A DNA stretch of 64,000 nt from NCBI GenBank assembly GCA_001873365.1, contig MNYZ01000097.1:46470-110469 (forward strand), read 5' to 3'. Under the pieces are notes generated by a model. The model was not told where the DNA came from and made no database searches. It saw only the letters and a list, made by a program, of their open reading frames with translations. Origin of the DNA: Oscillatoriales cyanobacterium CG2_30_40_61. GTDB lineage: Bacteria > Cyanobacteriota > Cyanobacteriia > Cyanobacteriales > Microcoleaceae. Shown in pieces: positions 36,753 through 46,131 of the stretch (its first letter is position 1; each line of letters begins with the position of its first letter). Position numbers and translations under genes: made by a program.

Positions 36753-37922
36753 TCAGCATACAGAATCAGGATCATTTTTGATCATATCAGAAATTAGAGT
36801 AGGGGTATAGGATTGAGTTAACTTTTCTATGGTGGTGGTTTCAAAAACCCATGCTAATCCTTGACGATTGATAGCTTTAATTAAAATAATATCTTGTCGG
36901 GAAATTTCAGCTAAGGGAAGTTGATAAGACCAAGACCATTTGTTATCGGCATCCGTTGATTTAAAAGCAAATAAACCGTTTTCGATAAATTGACCATTAA
37001 TCGAAACAAAAATAGAGTCTAATTGACCGTTAGGATTAATTTCTGATACTGTTCCAGTTAATAATAGATTCCCCTCTGGGGTTAATTCACACCGTTCTAT
37101 TTTTCCCTGGGGATGGTGACTAAATTGCATAGAAGATAGGGGTTTTTGAGGAGTACGAGTAACTAAATATAAATCTTGATAGCCACAAATTCCTTTGGGA
37201 ATTCGAGAATAAAATGCTTGCCCCTGACTAATAGTTTTTAAACTCTGCGCCACGAAACTTTCACCGACATAACTGGTTCCATATTCATTTACATCTAAAC
37301 TGCGACTTTCACTATTAGGAATAAATAAAATATCCGAGGGGGAAATAGCTAAATGGGGGGGTAATAAGTCTCGATCATGAACACTAAACATTAATATTCC
37401 TTGGGGAGATAATAAAGAATAGAGTTTTTGTAACCAAGTTAAAAACGTCGTTTCAGGAAGATGACTAAAAAACGAACAAGCTAAAATAGCATCAAAGGAT
37501 TTTTGGATCGGATAGTCCTGGGGATAGGTAGTAGAAACAATACCTTGCACCCCAAATTGTTCGGTTTGAAACTGCACCGCCGGGGCATAAATATCAGAAA
37601 TCCAAAGGTTTTGGGGCGGGATTTCCTGAACTAAAAACCGGGTAAAACGACCATAACCACTAGCAAAATCTAAGAAGGATGAAATAGAATTTAATTCTCT
37701 AAAATGCCAGTTTAAAACCTGTCTGACCGTATCAACAATTCGACGACCATTAAAATAATAACGAATACAAGCCCGATCGGGTGTGCCGTGATTAGCTAAG
37801 GCAAATAAATACATTTCATCCTGATCACAAATAGTCGAATTAAAGGTATCGGGAAACAAGGTTTGATCTTGAATAAACCGTTGACAAGCTAAGGATTGAG
37901 GCGCTAAATTAACAAACTGCAT
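36753..37922 (-). CDS. Class I SAM-dependent methyltransferase with C-terminal extra domain
   Basis: 389 residues, soluble. The SAM site is FLDFASGYGRFTRFLVQ (near 83-99), followed by DIYAPAVQ, FDAILACSFFSHLPE and SPQGILMFSVHD. A beta-rich C-terminal part (about 270-375) begins HHPQGKIERCELTPEG and may bind a carbohydrate or serve as substrate-recognition. The fold of the core is plain and the substrate unknown. It stands alone, divergent from the DUF3110 gene. Confidence 0.82.
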   Translation of the reverse strand: MQFVNLAPQSLACQRFIQDQTLFPDTFNSTICDQDEMYLFALANHGTPDRACIRYYFNGRRIVDTVRQVLNWHFRELNSISSFLDFASGYGRFTRFLVQEIPPQNLWISDIYAPAVQFQTEQFGVQGIVSTTYPQDYPIQKSFDAILACSFFSHLPETTFLTWLQKLYSLLSPQGILMFSVHDRDLLPPHLAISPSDILFIPNSESRSLDVNEYGTSYVGESFVAQSLKTISQGQAFYSRIPKGICGYQDLYLVTRTPQKPLSSMQFSHHPQGKIERCELTPEGNLLLTGTVSEINPNGQLDSIFVSINGQFIENGLFAFKSTDADNKWSWSYQLPLAEISRQDIILIKAINRQGLAWVFETTTIEKLTQSYTPTLISDMIKNDPDSVC

Positions 37923-38067
37923 TGACTGTCTTAAAAAATATAAGTTTTCCGATCTAGTTCATCTTACAGAAAACTAGGAACCCAAACAATCCGATCCCCA
38001 TTGTGAAAAAATCCCCCTTTGGCGGTAAAATAGTTAAGCAATAGTGATCACAACTTCATCCAAAGCT

Positions 38068-38436
38068 ATGCGAGTTTATGTACTACTGTTCAACGCTGGA
38101 ACAGAAAATGAAGGAATTCATACGATTCAGATGGGCGATCGCAATAAGGTGTTAATATTTGAAGACGAGGATGACGCCACTCGCTTTGGCGTGCTTCTGG
38201 AAGCTCAGGATTTCCCGACGGCTACGGTAGAAGCCATTGACGAGGAGGAAATCAAGGAATTTTGTATTTCGGTTGACTATGATTGGGAACTGGTCGGGTC
38301 TGGAGAGTTAGCCATTCCTCCGGAGAATAACGTTGATCAAACGGATTGGCAAATCGAGGCAGACCAACCCGAAGAGCCAGATTTTGTCTCACCGGAACTC
38401 GATGATATTCGCAAACGGCTAGAAGGTTTATTATAG
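38068..38436 (+). CDS. DUF3110 family protein
   Basis: 122 residues from ATG 38068. A GTG eight codons upstream is open but lacks family support. A small acidic alpha/beta protein with MRVYVLLFNAGTENEGIHTIQ at the start and the FEDEDDATRFGVLLEAQDFP core typical of DUF3110, which is found in cyanobacteria and plants. The function is unknown. It precedes murQ by 35 bp on the same strand, so the two are probably one transcript. Confidence 0.85.
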   Translation: MRVYVLLFNAGTENEGIHTIQMGDRNKVLIFEDEDDATRFGVLLEAQDFPTATVEAIDEEEIKEFCISVDYDWELVGSGELAIPPENNVDQTDWQIEADQPEEPDFVSPELDDIRKRLEGLL

Positions 38437-38471
38437 GTGGGTTGAAACAGTAAAGATTGTAGGTCAAGATC

Positions 38472-39386
38472 ATGGAACAGTGGGAATCCCGGGGACATTT
38501 ATTAACCGAACAAATCAACCTCAGTAGTCAGAACTTAGACCAAATGAGTTCTTTGGAATTAGTGGATTTGTTCAACAGGGAAGATGTCCAAACCTTGCTG
38601 GCGATCGCCCGTTCCCGTGAATCCTTGGCCGCGGCCATTGACCTAACCACGGCCGCACTGCGTCAGGGGGGGCGTCTATTTTACGTTGGAGCGGGAACCA
38701 GTGGCCGTTTAGGGGTGCTGGATGCGGCCGAATGTCCCCCCACCTTCTGCACCCCTCCAGAACTGGTACAGGGCATTATAGCCGGGGGAGCCGGGGCTTT
38801 AGTTCGCAGTTCCGAAGACTTGGAAGATCGGGCCGAAGATGGAGCCGGGGCGATCGCATTACGTCAAATTACCCATTTAGATGTGGTGGTGGGGATTACG
38901 GCCGGAGGGACAACTCCCTTTGTCCAGGGGGCGTTACAAGCGGCTTGTCAACGGGGAGCAAAAACCGTATTTATTGCCTGTGTTCCGGTGGAGCAGGTGG
39001 AATTTGAGGCGGATGTGGATATTCGTCTGTTAGTCGGGCCAGAAATCTTAGCGGGTTCGACAAGATTAAAAGCCGGAACCGTGACCAAAATGGCGTTAAA
39101 TATTCTCTCGACTAGCGTTATGGTGAAGTTGGGAAAAGTCTATGGGAATCGCATGATTGATGTGGCGGTCACCAATAAAAAATTACACGATCGCTCCTTA
39201 AGAATATTAATGGATTTGACGGAAATTGATCGAGAAACGGCTGAAATTTTATTAGAAAAAAGTGGGAAATCCGTTAAGTTAGCCCTATTAATGCAGTGGA
39301 CGGGATTAGATGCCGTATCCGGTCAAGACCTATTAAATCAGCATCAAGGACAATTAAGACAGGCAATATTAAGTCTTCCCAGTTAG
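38472..39386 (+). CDS. murQ: N-acetylmuramic acid 6-phosphate etherase
   Basis: 304 residues. It cleaves the lactyl ether of MurNAc-6-phosphate to GlcNAc-6-phosphate, a step of peptidoglycan recycling. The SIS-fold motif FYVGAGTSGRLGVLDAAECPP and VVGITAGGTTPFVQGAL are intact, as are the conserved glutamates in AAECPP and SSEDLEDRAEDG. The C-terminal helical part is complete. An AmpG-like permease lies 2.7 kb downstream on the other strand, consistent with wall recycling. Confidence 0.95.
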   Translation: MEQWESRGHLLTEQINLSSQNLDQMSSLELVDLFNREDVQTLLAIARSRESLAAAIDLTTAALRQGGRLFYVGAGTSGRLGVLDAAECPPTFCTPPELVQGIIAGGAGALVRSSEDLEDRAEDGAGAIALRQITHLDVVVGITAGGTTPFVQGALQAACQRGAKTVFIACVPVEQVEFEADVDIRLLVGPEILAGSTRLKAGTVTKMALNILSTSVMVKLGKVYGNRMIDVAVTNKKLHDRSLRILMDLTEIDRETAEILLEKSGKSVKLALLMQWTGLDAVSGQDLLNQHQGQLRQAILSLPS

Positions 39387-39511
39387 AATTTGCCAAAATA
39401 GGAGATTCGGGATAGAATTTTTTTCCTAAAAATGGCAGTAACCATGTCCAGATTAATTTTTCTCGATCCTATGAGCATCCTCTTAAAACAAATTCCAGGG
39501 TCGGTTTAACT

Positions 39512-40489
39512 ATGAATGATCAAGAGTTAAAAGAACATATCAAAAGCCAGATTAAAACCCTGATTCATGCGGAAACTAATAATTTATTAGAATTAGCTAA
39601 ACTGGTGGGGATTGATGCAAACCAGGATTTAATCGGAATTGATTTACAAGGGATTGATTTAACCAAAGCCGATTTAAGACAGGTGAATTTTAGTCAAGCT
39701 AACCTCAGCCATGTTAATTTGACGGAAGCTAACCTCAGTCAAGCTAACCTCAGCCTCGCTAATTTAAAAGGGGTTAATTTAATGGGGGCGAACCTGAAAA
39801 ATGCCGATTTAACAGGTGCTAACCTCAGTAATTCTAACTTAATTGGAACTGATTTAAGCGCGGCTAATCTCAGGGAAGCCGACTTGACCGAAGCCTATTT
39901 AAGTCAAACTAATTTAACAGGTGCAAATTTAACTAAAGCCTATCTCAGTGGGGTGTATTTAGGGAATACAATTTTAGCCGAAGCTAACCTCAATCATGTC
40001 TATTTAAGTCAAGCTAATTTACAAGGAGTTGACCTGAGTGGACTTAACCTCAGTCAAGCCTATTTAATGGGAGCAAATCTGAGTCAGGCTAATTTAAGTC
40101 ACGCCAATTTGAGTGAAGCCAATCTCAGTCAAGCGAATTTGGTTCAAACTAATTTGAGCGAAGCTAACTTAAATCAAGCTAATTTAATGGGAGCTAATTT
40201 AAGTCGAGCTAATTTAACAAAAACCGACTTAATGGGGAGTAATTTAAGTCGAGCTAATTTAACAAAAGCCAATCTATTTCAAGCGAATTTGAGTCTGGCA
40301 AATTTGAATTTCTCCGATTTAAGTATGGCAAATTTAACCCTAACTAAAATAGGAGAAGTTACGGCTAAAAAAGCTAACTTTAGATCTAATCTAGGTGTTT
40401 CAGAACAAATCAGGAATGAGTTAATTAGTAGGGGTGCAATCTTTAATGATAATTTAGGTAATAGTTTGGGTATTCTAAACTCTGATTGA
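39512..40489 (+). CDS. Pentapeptide repeat protein
   Basis: 325 residues. After a helical start (residues 1-45) the protein is almost all A(N/D)LxxA pentapeptides, about 45 in a row, which fold as a right-handed beta-helix. The repeats are rich in NLSQA and NLSRA, and many codons repeat at the DNA level, so the gene can grow or shrink by slippage. The C-terminal 35 residues have no repeat. Such proteins are abundant in cyanobacteria and mostly of unknown function. No span or signal peptide is visible, so it is likely cytoplasmic. Confidence 0.9.
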   Translation: MNDQELKEHIKSQIKTLIHAETNNLLELAKLVGIDANQDLIGIDLQGIDLTKADLRQVNFSQANLSHVNLTEANLSQANLSLANLKGVNLMGANLKNADLTGANLSNSNLIGTDLSAANLREADLTEAYLSQTNLTGANLTKAYLSGVYLGNTILAEANLNHVYLSQANLQGVDLSGLNLSQAYLMGANLSQANLSHANLSEANLSQANLVQTNLSEANLNQANLMGANLSRANLTKTDLMGSNLSRANLTKANLFQANLSLANLNFSDLSMANLTLTKIGEVTAKKANFRSNLGVSEQIRNELISRGAIFNDNLGNSLGILNSD

Positions 40490-40520
40490 TGGAATTAATA
40501 GCCAAACAATAACATTTTAC

Positions 40521-40777
40521 TCGTTTCTAGGTTCTACCTAGAAATGCAATTAAGGTGGCTCTGCCACCAGAAACTATCATAAAATAGATTACTATTTATA
40601 TCCCACTTGAAATTGATTTCATCGTAGGGGCGAGGCGCGCCTCGCCCCTACAAAGAACTCGTTTCTAGGTTCTACCTAGAAATGCAATTAAGGTGGCTCT
40701 GCCACCAGAACACTATGATAATATTATAACAGAGGCAGAGCCTCTATTTAGCATTCCAAGGCAGAGCCTTGGAACGA
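40521..40777. repeat. Cluster of palindromic dispersed repeats
   Basis: The stretch TTTCTAGGTTCTACCTAGAAA plus the following GGTGGCTCTGCCACC hairpin occurs twice (40521-40572 and 40659-40710). Between and after them are perfect palindromes: GTAGGGGCGAGGCGCGCCTC and onward (40624-40651), GAGGCAGAGCCTC, and TTCCAAGGCAGAGCCTTGGAA. These fill the gap of about 350 bp between two pentapeptide genes. No gene is seen. Confidence 0.85.
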
Positions 40778-40836
40778 GGATATTTAGGAGTTGATATTAA
40801 TGATAAACTAATATAAGGATAATTAAGAGGTGAATT

Positions 40837-41970
40837 ATGGACGCGGAAGAACTGTTAGAGAAATATGCTCAAGGTGAACGAGATTTTGAGGGCGTAGAAC
40901 TTTGTGGAGTAGACTTACAAAATGCTGATTTAACCGGAATTAATCTAAAAGAAGCAGATTTGACAAAAGCCAATTTAACTAAAACAACGCTAATTTCAGC
41001 TAATTTGAGTAATGCTTGTTTGGATTCAGCTAACTTAAGAGAAACAAATTTTAGTCAAGCAATACTGACTGAAGCCGACTTACAAAACTCAAGTCTAATA
41101 TCTACTAATTTTGAAAATGCTGATTTAACAGGTGCGGATTTAAGAGATGTTACTTACTCCAATGTTAAGTCAACTGATGCTAATTTTACAGAAGCTAATT
41201 TAAGTGCTTTAAATCTTGCAGGTCAAAAATTCTTTAATGTAAATTTTCAAGGAACTATTTTTTCTAAAACTAATCTTCAAGGGGCTGATTTATCTTATTT
41301 AGATTTAACAGGAGCAGATTTGAGGTTTGCTAATCTTGAATCTGCAAATCTAAGTTATGCTTGTTTAAAAAATGCCAACCTGAAGTTAGCAAATCTTCAA
41401 AAAGCTAATTTAATTAGAGCTAATGTTGAAAAAGCCAGCTTCATTGGTGCTAGACTAAATTTAGCTAATATCTATTTAGCTAACTTTGAAGATGCTGAAA
41501 CCTTAGCTGCTGTCATGCCTGATTCTTCTATTAATGACCCAGAAGATTATCAAATTATTATCGGAGAGGAAAAACAAACTGTTATGACTCGCGAAATCAT
41601 TAAAACCGAAAACGCTCCCAAACCCGTTGGCCCTTATAATCAAGCGGTAAAAGTCAATAACATGATCTTTTTATCGGGACAAATTGCCATTGACCCCCGT
41701 ATTAACGACATTCTTTATCCCGATGATGTCAGCAAACAAACCGAAAGAGTCATGGCAAATTTAGAAGCAGTATTAACCGAAGCCGGAGCCACCTGGGAAA
41801 ACGTAGTTAAAACCACAATATTCCTAAAAGATATGAACGATTTCACCCAAGTTAATGAAGTCTATTCCAAATATTTTAAAGCCGAAACCGCACCCGCTAG
41901 GGCGACCGTTGAAGTGTCCCGTCTTCCCAAAGATGTATTAGTAGAAATTGAGTGTATCGCCATTATTTAA
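40837..41970 (+). CDS. Pentapeptide repeat protein fused to a RidA domain
   Basis: 377 residues. Residues 1-235 are pentapeptide repeats (NADLTG-type units). A 13-residue linker follows, then from residue 250 (TREIIKTENAPKPVGPYNQA) a complete RidA/YjgF domain of standard length. It includes the arginine of the RidA active site (in APARATVEVSRLP), so it could act as an enamine/imine deaminase. An ATG at 41584 starts exactly at the RidA part, but no strong ribosome site precedes it (GAGG is 14 nt away). The product may therefore be a fusion, or a short RidA may also be made from the internal start. Confidence 0.87.
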   Translation: MDAEELLEKYAQGERDFEGVELCGVDLQNADLTGINLKEADLTKANLTKTTLISANLSNACLDSANLRETNFSQAILTEADLQNSSLISTNFENADLTGADLRDVTYSNVKSTDANFTEANLSALNLAGQKFFNVNFQGTIFSKTNLQGADLSYLDLTGADLRFANLESANLSYACLKNANLKLANLQKANLIRANVEKASFIGARLNLANIYLANFEDAETLAAVMPDSSINDPEDYQIIIGEEKQTVMTREIIKTENAPKPVGPYNQAVKVNNMIFLSGQIAIDPRINDILYPDDVSKQTERVMANLEAVLTEAGATWENVVKTTIFLKDMNDFTQVNEVYSKYFKAETAPARATVEVSRLPKDVLVEIECIAII

Positions 41971-41973
41971 ACC

Positions 41974-42085
41974 GTAGGGTGCGTAAGCGAAGCGCACGCA
42001 CCATCAATTATCTATAATAATCATCAAGGTTTTCTGTTCTAATTATATTAATTTGGTGCGTGCGGCTTCGCCTTACGCACCCTAC
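41974..42085. repeat. Long inverted repeat between convergent genes
   Basis: GTAGGGTGCGTAAGCGAAGC at the left pairs with GGCTTCGCCTTACGCACCCTAC at the right across about 50 bp, with a few mismatches. It separates the stop of the RidA fusion from that of the MFS gene. It may act as a two-way terminator. A degenerate copy of one arm is at about 62031-62064 (GTAGGGTGCGGC). Confidence 0.8.
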
Positions 42086-42086
42086 T

Positions 42087-43466
42087 TTATATGTTTTCGT
42101 CATCGAGTCCGGGTCTGGGTATAGATTTTATGTTATATTGATCTTTAATCGGAATAAAGAAAATAGTTAATAGCCCTGGAATTACCGCCATTGCACTCAA
42201 TAAAAAGTAGTTTTGATAACCTAAATCCGCTTGAATATATCCACTAAATACCCCCGGAATTAATACTCCAGCCGCCATAAATGCCGTTGTAATAGCATAA
42301 TGGGAGGCTTTATATTCAGGACGGACAGTTTGCATTAAAAACACCGTATAAGCTGCTACTCCTAAACCATAGGTAAACTGCTCAATGGAGTTAACAACAT
42401 AGGCCCAAAAAATTTCCGGTTGAGTTTTAGCTAATAACCAATAAAAGATATTAGTAAAATTTTGTAAAATTGCCATCGGCCATATCCAAGTTCTTAACCC
42501 TTGTTTAGCAATTAAAAATCCCCCTAATAACCCTCCAAATAATAGAAAAATCACCCCCACTGTCCCCGATAAAATCCCGATTTCAGCCGTCGTAATTCCT
42601 AACCCGCCTTTTTCGGCGGTATCCATTAAAAACGGAGTTGCCATTTTGAAAGTTAAAGCATCTCCCAAACGGAATAATAAAATAAAAGCCAGAGTCCAAC
42701 CTATTTTATATTGAGTAAAATAGGTTTTAAAGGAGTTCAAGAAATTAGCAGAATTTGATAGATTTTCCGTTTCTGAAAACGTTACTTTTTCTGGCTTGGG
42801 TAAATAAATTTGCTGAAATCCGTAGATTAATAAAAAGATTAAACTAGCGAGAGAAAAAGCAATCGACCATCCCCATTGTAATGCGGGAATTAAAAAATTA
42901 TACCCCAAAAAATCAAACTGAACTGAGTTATATAAAATTTCCCCCGTCGGACTTTTACCATTACTATATTTTTCAGCAATATTTCCCGCTAAAAATACTA
43001 AACCGCCACCTCCAGCTAAAACCGCCATCCGATAAGCGGTATTTCTCACACCCACATAAAACGCCTGTTGGTCTAAATTTAATACTGTTAAATAAAAGCC
43101 ATCAATGGCAATATCATGGGTAGCACTAATAAAAGCAATTATGGCAAAAATTGTAATAGAAATCGGAATTGCTTGCGGAAATAGTGCGCCGAATGCTAAA
43201 ATTAAGAATAGGATTATACATAAAATTTCCATTCTTAAAATCCATCGCCTTTTCGTTGAATAAATATCGATAATTGGCCCCCATAATCCTTTCATCACCC
43301 AAGGGAGAGATAACAAACTGGTTAATCCAATTAATTCATTACTCGCCCCTAACCCTTTAAAAAAAACCACCGACATTGTATTAACAACGGTATAGGGAAA
43401 TCCTTGGGCAAAATATAAAATTGAAATCCACCAACCCGGATGCAGTTTTTGATCTTTATTTTTCAT
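42087..43466 (-). CDS. MFS permease, AmpG-like (PAT family)
   Basis: 459 residues with about twelve spans. The N-terminus has GWWISILYFAQGFPYTVVNT and the loop LPWVMKGLWGPIIDIYSTKRRW, matching the AmpG/PAT-family signature between spans 2 and 3. AmpG imports muropeptides for wall recycling. Given murQ nearby (38472), uptake of anhydromuropeptides is a fair guess, though PAT-family members also move other substrates. It is a single gene, convergent with the RidA fusion. Confidence 0.78.
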   Translation of the reverse strand: MKNKDQKLHPGWWISILYFAQGFPYTVVNTMSVVFFKGLGASNELIGLTSLLSLPWVMKGLWGPIIDIYSTKRRWILRMEILCIILFLILAFGALFPQAIPISITIFAIIAFISATHDIAIDGFYLTVLNLDQQAFYVGVRNTAYRMAVLAGGGGLVFLAGNIAEKYSNGKSPTGEILYNSVQFDFLGYNFLIPALQWGWSIAFSLASLIFLLIYGFQQIYLPKPEKVTFSETENLSNSANFLNSFKTYFTQYKIGWTLAFILLFRLGDALTFKMATPFLMDTAEKGGLGITTAEIGILSGTVGVIFLLFGGLLGGFLIAKQGLRTWIWPMAILQNFTNIFYWLLAKTQPEIFWAYVVNSIEQFTYGLGVAAYTVFLMQTVRPEYKASHYAITTAFMAAGVLIPGVFSGYIQADLGYQNYFLLSAMAVIPGLLTIFFIPIKDQYNIKSIPRPGLDDENI

Positions 43467-43688
43467 GCTTAATGCTGGATTTTAAGTTAAGATAATCAAT
43501 GATAGTCAGAATTGTTTTATCCTACAACAATAGTGAATCTCTGCCAAGTCTTAAAATTCCCCTGAATCTTAAAATTTGAGTCAGAAAAGCAAAACTAATA
43601 TCCTTTAAGCAATTCTCCTTCTATCCCTGAAGTCACAAAATTAGTAGACTGGGTTAGAATATAATCATGAAAATGGAGTCAACCACCA

Positions 43689-45020
43689 ATGACAAATCGA
43701 TTTAAAATTTCCCGCGCTTTTGAACCTTTTTTAAGCCATAGTCAACCGAATAGCAAAAAAGATGCTATTGTTATTTATAGAGGTTTAGTCGAGCCTGGGT
43801 CAATGCCCCAACCCGGAACAGCCGCCTATTTTGATACTTTAAAAAAACAAGAACAAAGTAATCTATCCATTGGCAATAAAATCATTAAAGATTATCAAAC
43901 AAAGACGAGTCAATCCTTTTATGCCGAACCCGTGGGTCAGGGAAGTTTACCCATTGCCCAAATAGAAGTCAGCCGTCAAAGTTTACCGATTTTAGCTGAA
44001 CATCCTGATGTGATGGCGATTCTTCCTAACCAAAAAATCCATTTAATTCAACCTAAAGAAATTGATTATTCCGGCTTGCAAAAACAAGAAGAACAGGATA
44101 AAATCACCTGGGGATTAAAACGTTTAGAAATTCCCAAGGTTTGGGAAACAACCCAGGGACAAAATGTTACCGTTGCAGTATTAGACTCCGGTGTTTATGG
44201 AGACCATCCCGCCTTAAAAGGTCGGGTAAAAGATTTTATTGTTATCGACCCGTTAGGGCGTCGAATTACTGCTACTCCTAGTTTTGATAGTGGGCAACAT
44301 GGGACTCATGTTTGCGGCACAATTGCGGGGGGAAAAACCGAGGAGGGTTTGTCTATTGGTGTGGCGCCCCAAGCGGATTTAATTGTCGCCGGGGTATTAG
44401 TAGGAGAAGCGACCCTATTAACATTAATGGAAGGAATCTCTTGGGCGGTGGAAAAGGGAGCAAAAATCATTAATATGTCCTTGGGTTTCAGTTATTATGA
44501 ACCCTTATTTCCCCAAGTCTTTGATATTTTAGTCAATCAATATGGGATTTTACCGATAGTTGCTATCGGCAACGAAAATCATGGGAATACCAGTTCCCCG
44601 GGTAATGCCTATAATTCCTTCTCTGTGGGGGCTGTGGAACTCACGGAGGGGGATAATTTAGGAATTACCTTTTTTAGTAGTGGCGCGAGTTTGGTCTTTC
44701 CCTCCGACGCTCCTAACGCCTGGGTGACAAAACCCGATGTTTCCGCCCCCGGCGCCCAGATTTATTCCTGCATTCCTCCGGTGAAAACCGATAACGGCGT
44801 TTTTCAATACACCTACATGGATGGGACGTCCATGGCTACGCCCCATATAGCCGGAATTGTGGCGTTATTGATGTCCGCCTATCCCCAGACGCCGTTGAGT
44901 AAAATTATTGATGTTTTGAAGAAAACCGCCTATCATCCGGGTGGGGAAGAACAACGTCCCGATAACCGTTGGGGTTGGGGGATGGTGCGACCTTTGGAAG
45001 CGTTGAATGCTCTGAAGTAG
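43689..45020 (+). CDS. S8 family serine peptidase (subtilase)
   Basis: 443 residues. The catalytic triad is intact: D166 in VAVLDSGVYGDHP, H204 in GQHGTHVCGTIAGG and S381 in DGTSMATPHIAGI, with the oxyanion Asn in VAIGNENHGN. Residues 1-130 look like an I9-type propeptide (a short alpha/beta segment, LPILAEHPDVMAILPN), so the enzyme may be autoprocessed. No signal peptide is visible, so it may act inside the cell or leave by another route. It stands alone, and the region downstream carries dispersed repeats. Confidence 0.9.
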   Translation: MTNRFKISRAFEPFLSHSQPNSKKDAIVIYRGLVEPGSMPQPGTAAYFDTLKKQEQSNLSIGNKIIKDYQTKTSQSFYAEPVGQGSLPIAQIEVSRQSLPILAEHPDVMAILPNQKIHLIQPKEIDYSGLQKQEEQDKITWGLKRLEIPKVWETTQGQNVTVAVLDSGVYGDHPALKGRVKDFIVIDPLGRRITATPSFDSGQHGTHVCGTIAGGKTEEGLSIGVAPQADLIVAGVLVGEATLLTLMEGISWAVEKGAKIINMSLGFSYYEPLFPQVFDILVNQYGILPIVAIGNENHGNTSSPGNAYNSFSVGAVELTEGDNLGITFFSSGASLVFPSDAPNAWVTKPDVSAPGAQIYSCIPPVKTDNGVFQYTYMDGTSMATPHIAGIVALLMSAYPQTPLSKIIDVLKKTAYHPGGEEQRPDNRWGWGMVRPLEALNALK

Positions 45021-45114
45021 GGTTTTATAACCACAAAGGCACTAAGACACGAAGGTTAGGTTATACAATTTATGATTGAGAATTAAATAGTTCAGGACTT
45101 ACGCACAAGACCCA

Positions 45115-45184
45115 AGAAACCGGGTTTCTGGCCGGTGATTTTGCGGATGAAATCGGTGATTTCTCGTTCACCAAACCCGGTTTG
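45115..45184. repeat. Palindrome pair (AGAAACCGGGTTTCT family)
   Basis: AGAAACCGGGTTTCT at 45115-45129 and AAACCCGGTTT at 45174-45184 flank a different core with its own hairpin (GGTGATTT). TTCAGGACTTACGCA on the left and TGCGTAAGTCCT on the right are short inverted outer arms. It lies between the subtilase and the glycosyltransferase. Confidence 0.75.
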
Positions 45185-45276
45185 GTGCGTAAGTCCTATA
45201 GTTTTGTTTTTGAGACTAGCGAAATGTAACACAATCCGCTAGTATTTTAATGGTGTGTGGTCGCCAAAATTTATTT

Positions 45277-46059
45277 ATGAGTCCAACTATTTTGCCATTT
45301 GATTCTGCTCTTAACGGTTTTCCAGTGTTGGGTTTACCTGTGCATTTAACTAATAATTATACTAATTGGTTATTACAACGTTGGCAACAAGGGTTAGGAA
45401 CTCATGTTATTACTTTGAATGCAGAAATGGCAATTCAAGGAGAAAAAGATCCTAAATTAGCAGAAATTATTCATTCAGCAGAGTTAGTCATTCCCGACGG
45501 TGCGGGGGTAGTGCTTTATTTACAATATAAGGGTAAAAAAATCCAACGGTGTCCGGGGATTGAATTAGCAGAAACCTTGATAGAAAATATTGGTAAATTA
45601 GGTAATTCTGAATTAGTCTTTTTCTATGGGGGAAAACCGGGAATTGCTCAACAGGCGGCGGATAATATTCAACAAAAACTGCCCGGTTTGGGAATTTCTA
45701 GTTATCATGGTTATCTGTCTGCTTCTGAAGAAGAAGATTTAAAAATTACCCTAAAAGACCTACAACCGAGATTAATATTAGTGGGTTTGGGTGTTCCTCG
45801 TCAAGAATTTTGGATTAGTCAAAATCGTCATCTTTGCCCGAATTCGATTTGGATAGGTGTGGGAGGAAGTTTTGATATTTGGTCAGGAATTAAACAAAGA
45901 GCACCGGAATTTTTCTGTAAATATCATTTAGAATGGTTATATCGATTATATCAAGAACCCTGGCGTTGGCGTCGGATGTTGGCGTTACCGGAGTTTGCGA
46001 TTAAAGTGTTATTAAAGGGAACAGGGAACAGGGAACAGGGAACAGGGAATAGGGAATAG
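45277..46059 (+). CDS. WecB/TagA/CpsF family glycosyltransferase
   Basis: 260 residues from ATG 45277. It should transfer a HexNAc (ManNAc or similar) to a lipid-linked acceptor. Family marks: VITLNAEMAIQGEKDPKLAEI, LVIPDGAGVVLYLQYKGKK, FFYGGKPGIAQQAADN and VGLGVPRQEFWISQ, with the wall-side C-terminus RAPEFFCKYHLEWLYRLYQEPWRWRR (in two parts around residues 215-240). The end is odd: the last ten codons (GTGNREQGTGNRE) are read from a 7-bp tandem repeat, so the true C-terminus probably lay just before it. It sits alone. Confidence 0.88.
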   Translation: MSPTILPFDSALNGFPVLGLPVHLTNNYTNWLLQRWQQGLGTHVITLNAEMAIQGEKDPKLAEIIHSAELVIPDGAGVVLYLQYKGKKIQRCPGIELAETLIENIGKLGNSELVFFYGGKPGIAQQAADNIQQKLPGLGISSYHGYLSASEEEDLKITLKDLQPRLILVGLGVPRQEFWISQNRHLCPNSIWIGVGGSFDIWSGIKQRAPEFFCKYHLEWLYRLYQEPWRWRRMLALPEFAIKVLLKGTGNREQGTGNRE

Positions 46060-46079
46060 GGAATAGGGAATAGGGAATA
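46016..46079. repeat. 7-bp tandem repeat (GGGAACA / GGGAATA)
   Basis: Nine copies of a GGGAACA unit drifting to GGGAATA run from the last codons of the glycosyltransferase to 46079. The glycosyltransferase stop codon lies inside the array. Confidence 0.95.
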
Positions 46080-46131
46080 GAAGGAAAGAGGGTTTGGTTT
46101 CCAAACCCCAACAAGAGAATATTACATCTGT

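Noticed and set aside
40624-40651. Perfect 28-bp palindrome as a regulator site
   Set aside because: It is one of several such palindromes in a repeat cluster between two pentapeptide genes, so a dispersed repeat is more likely.
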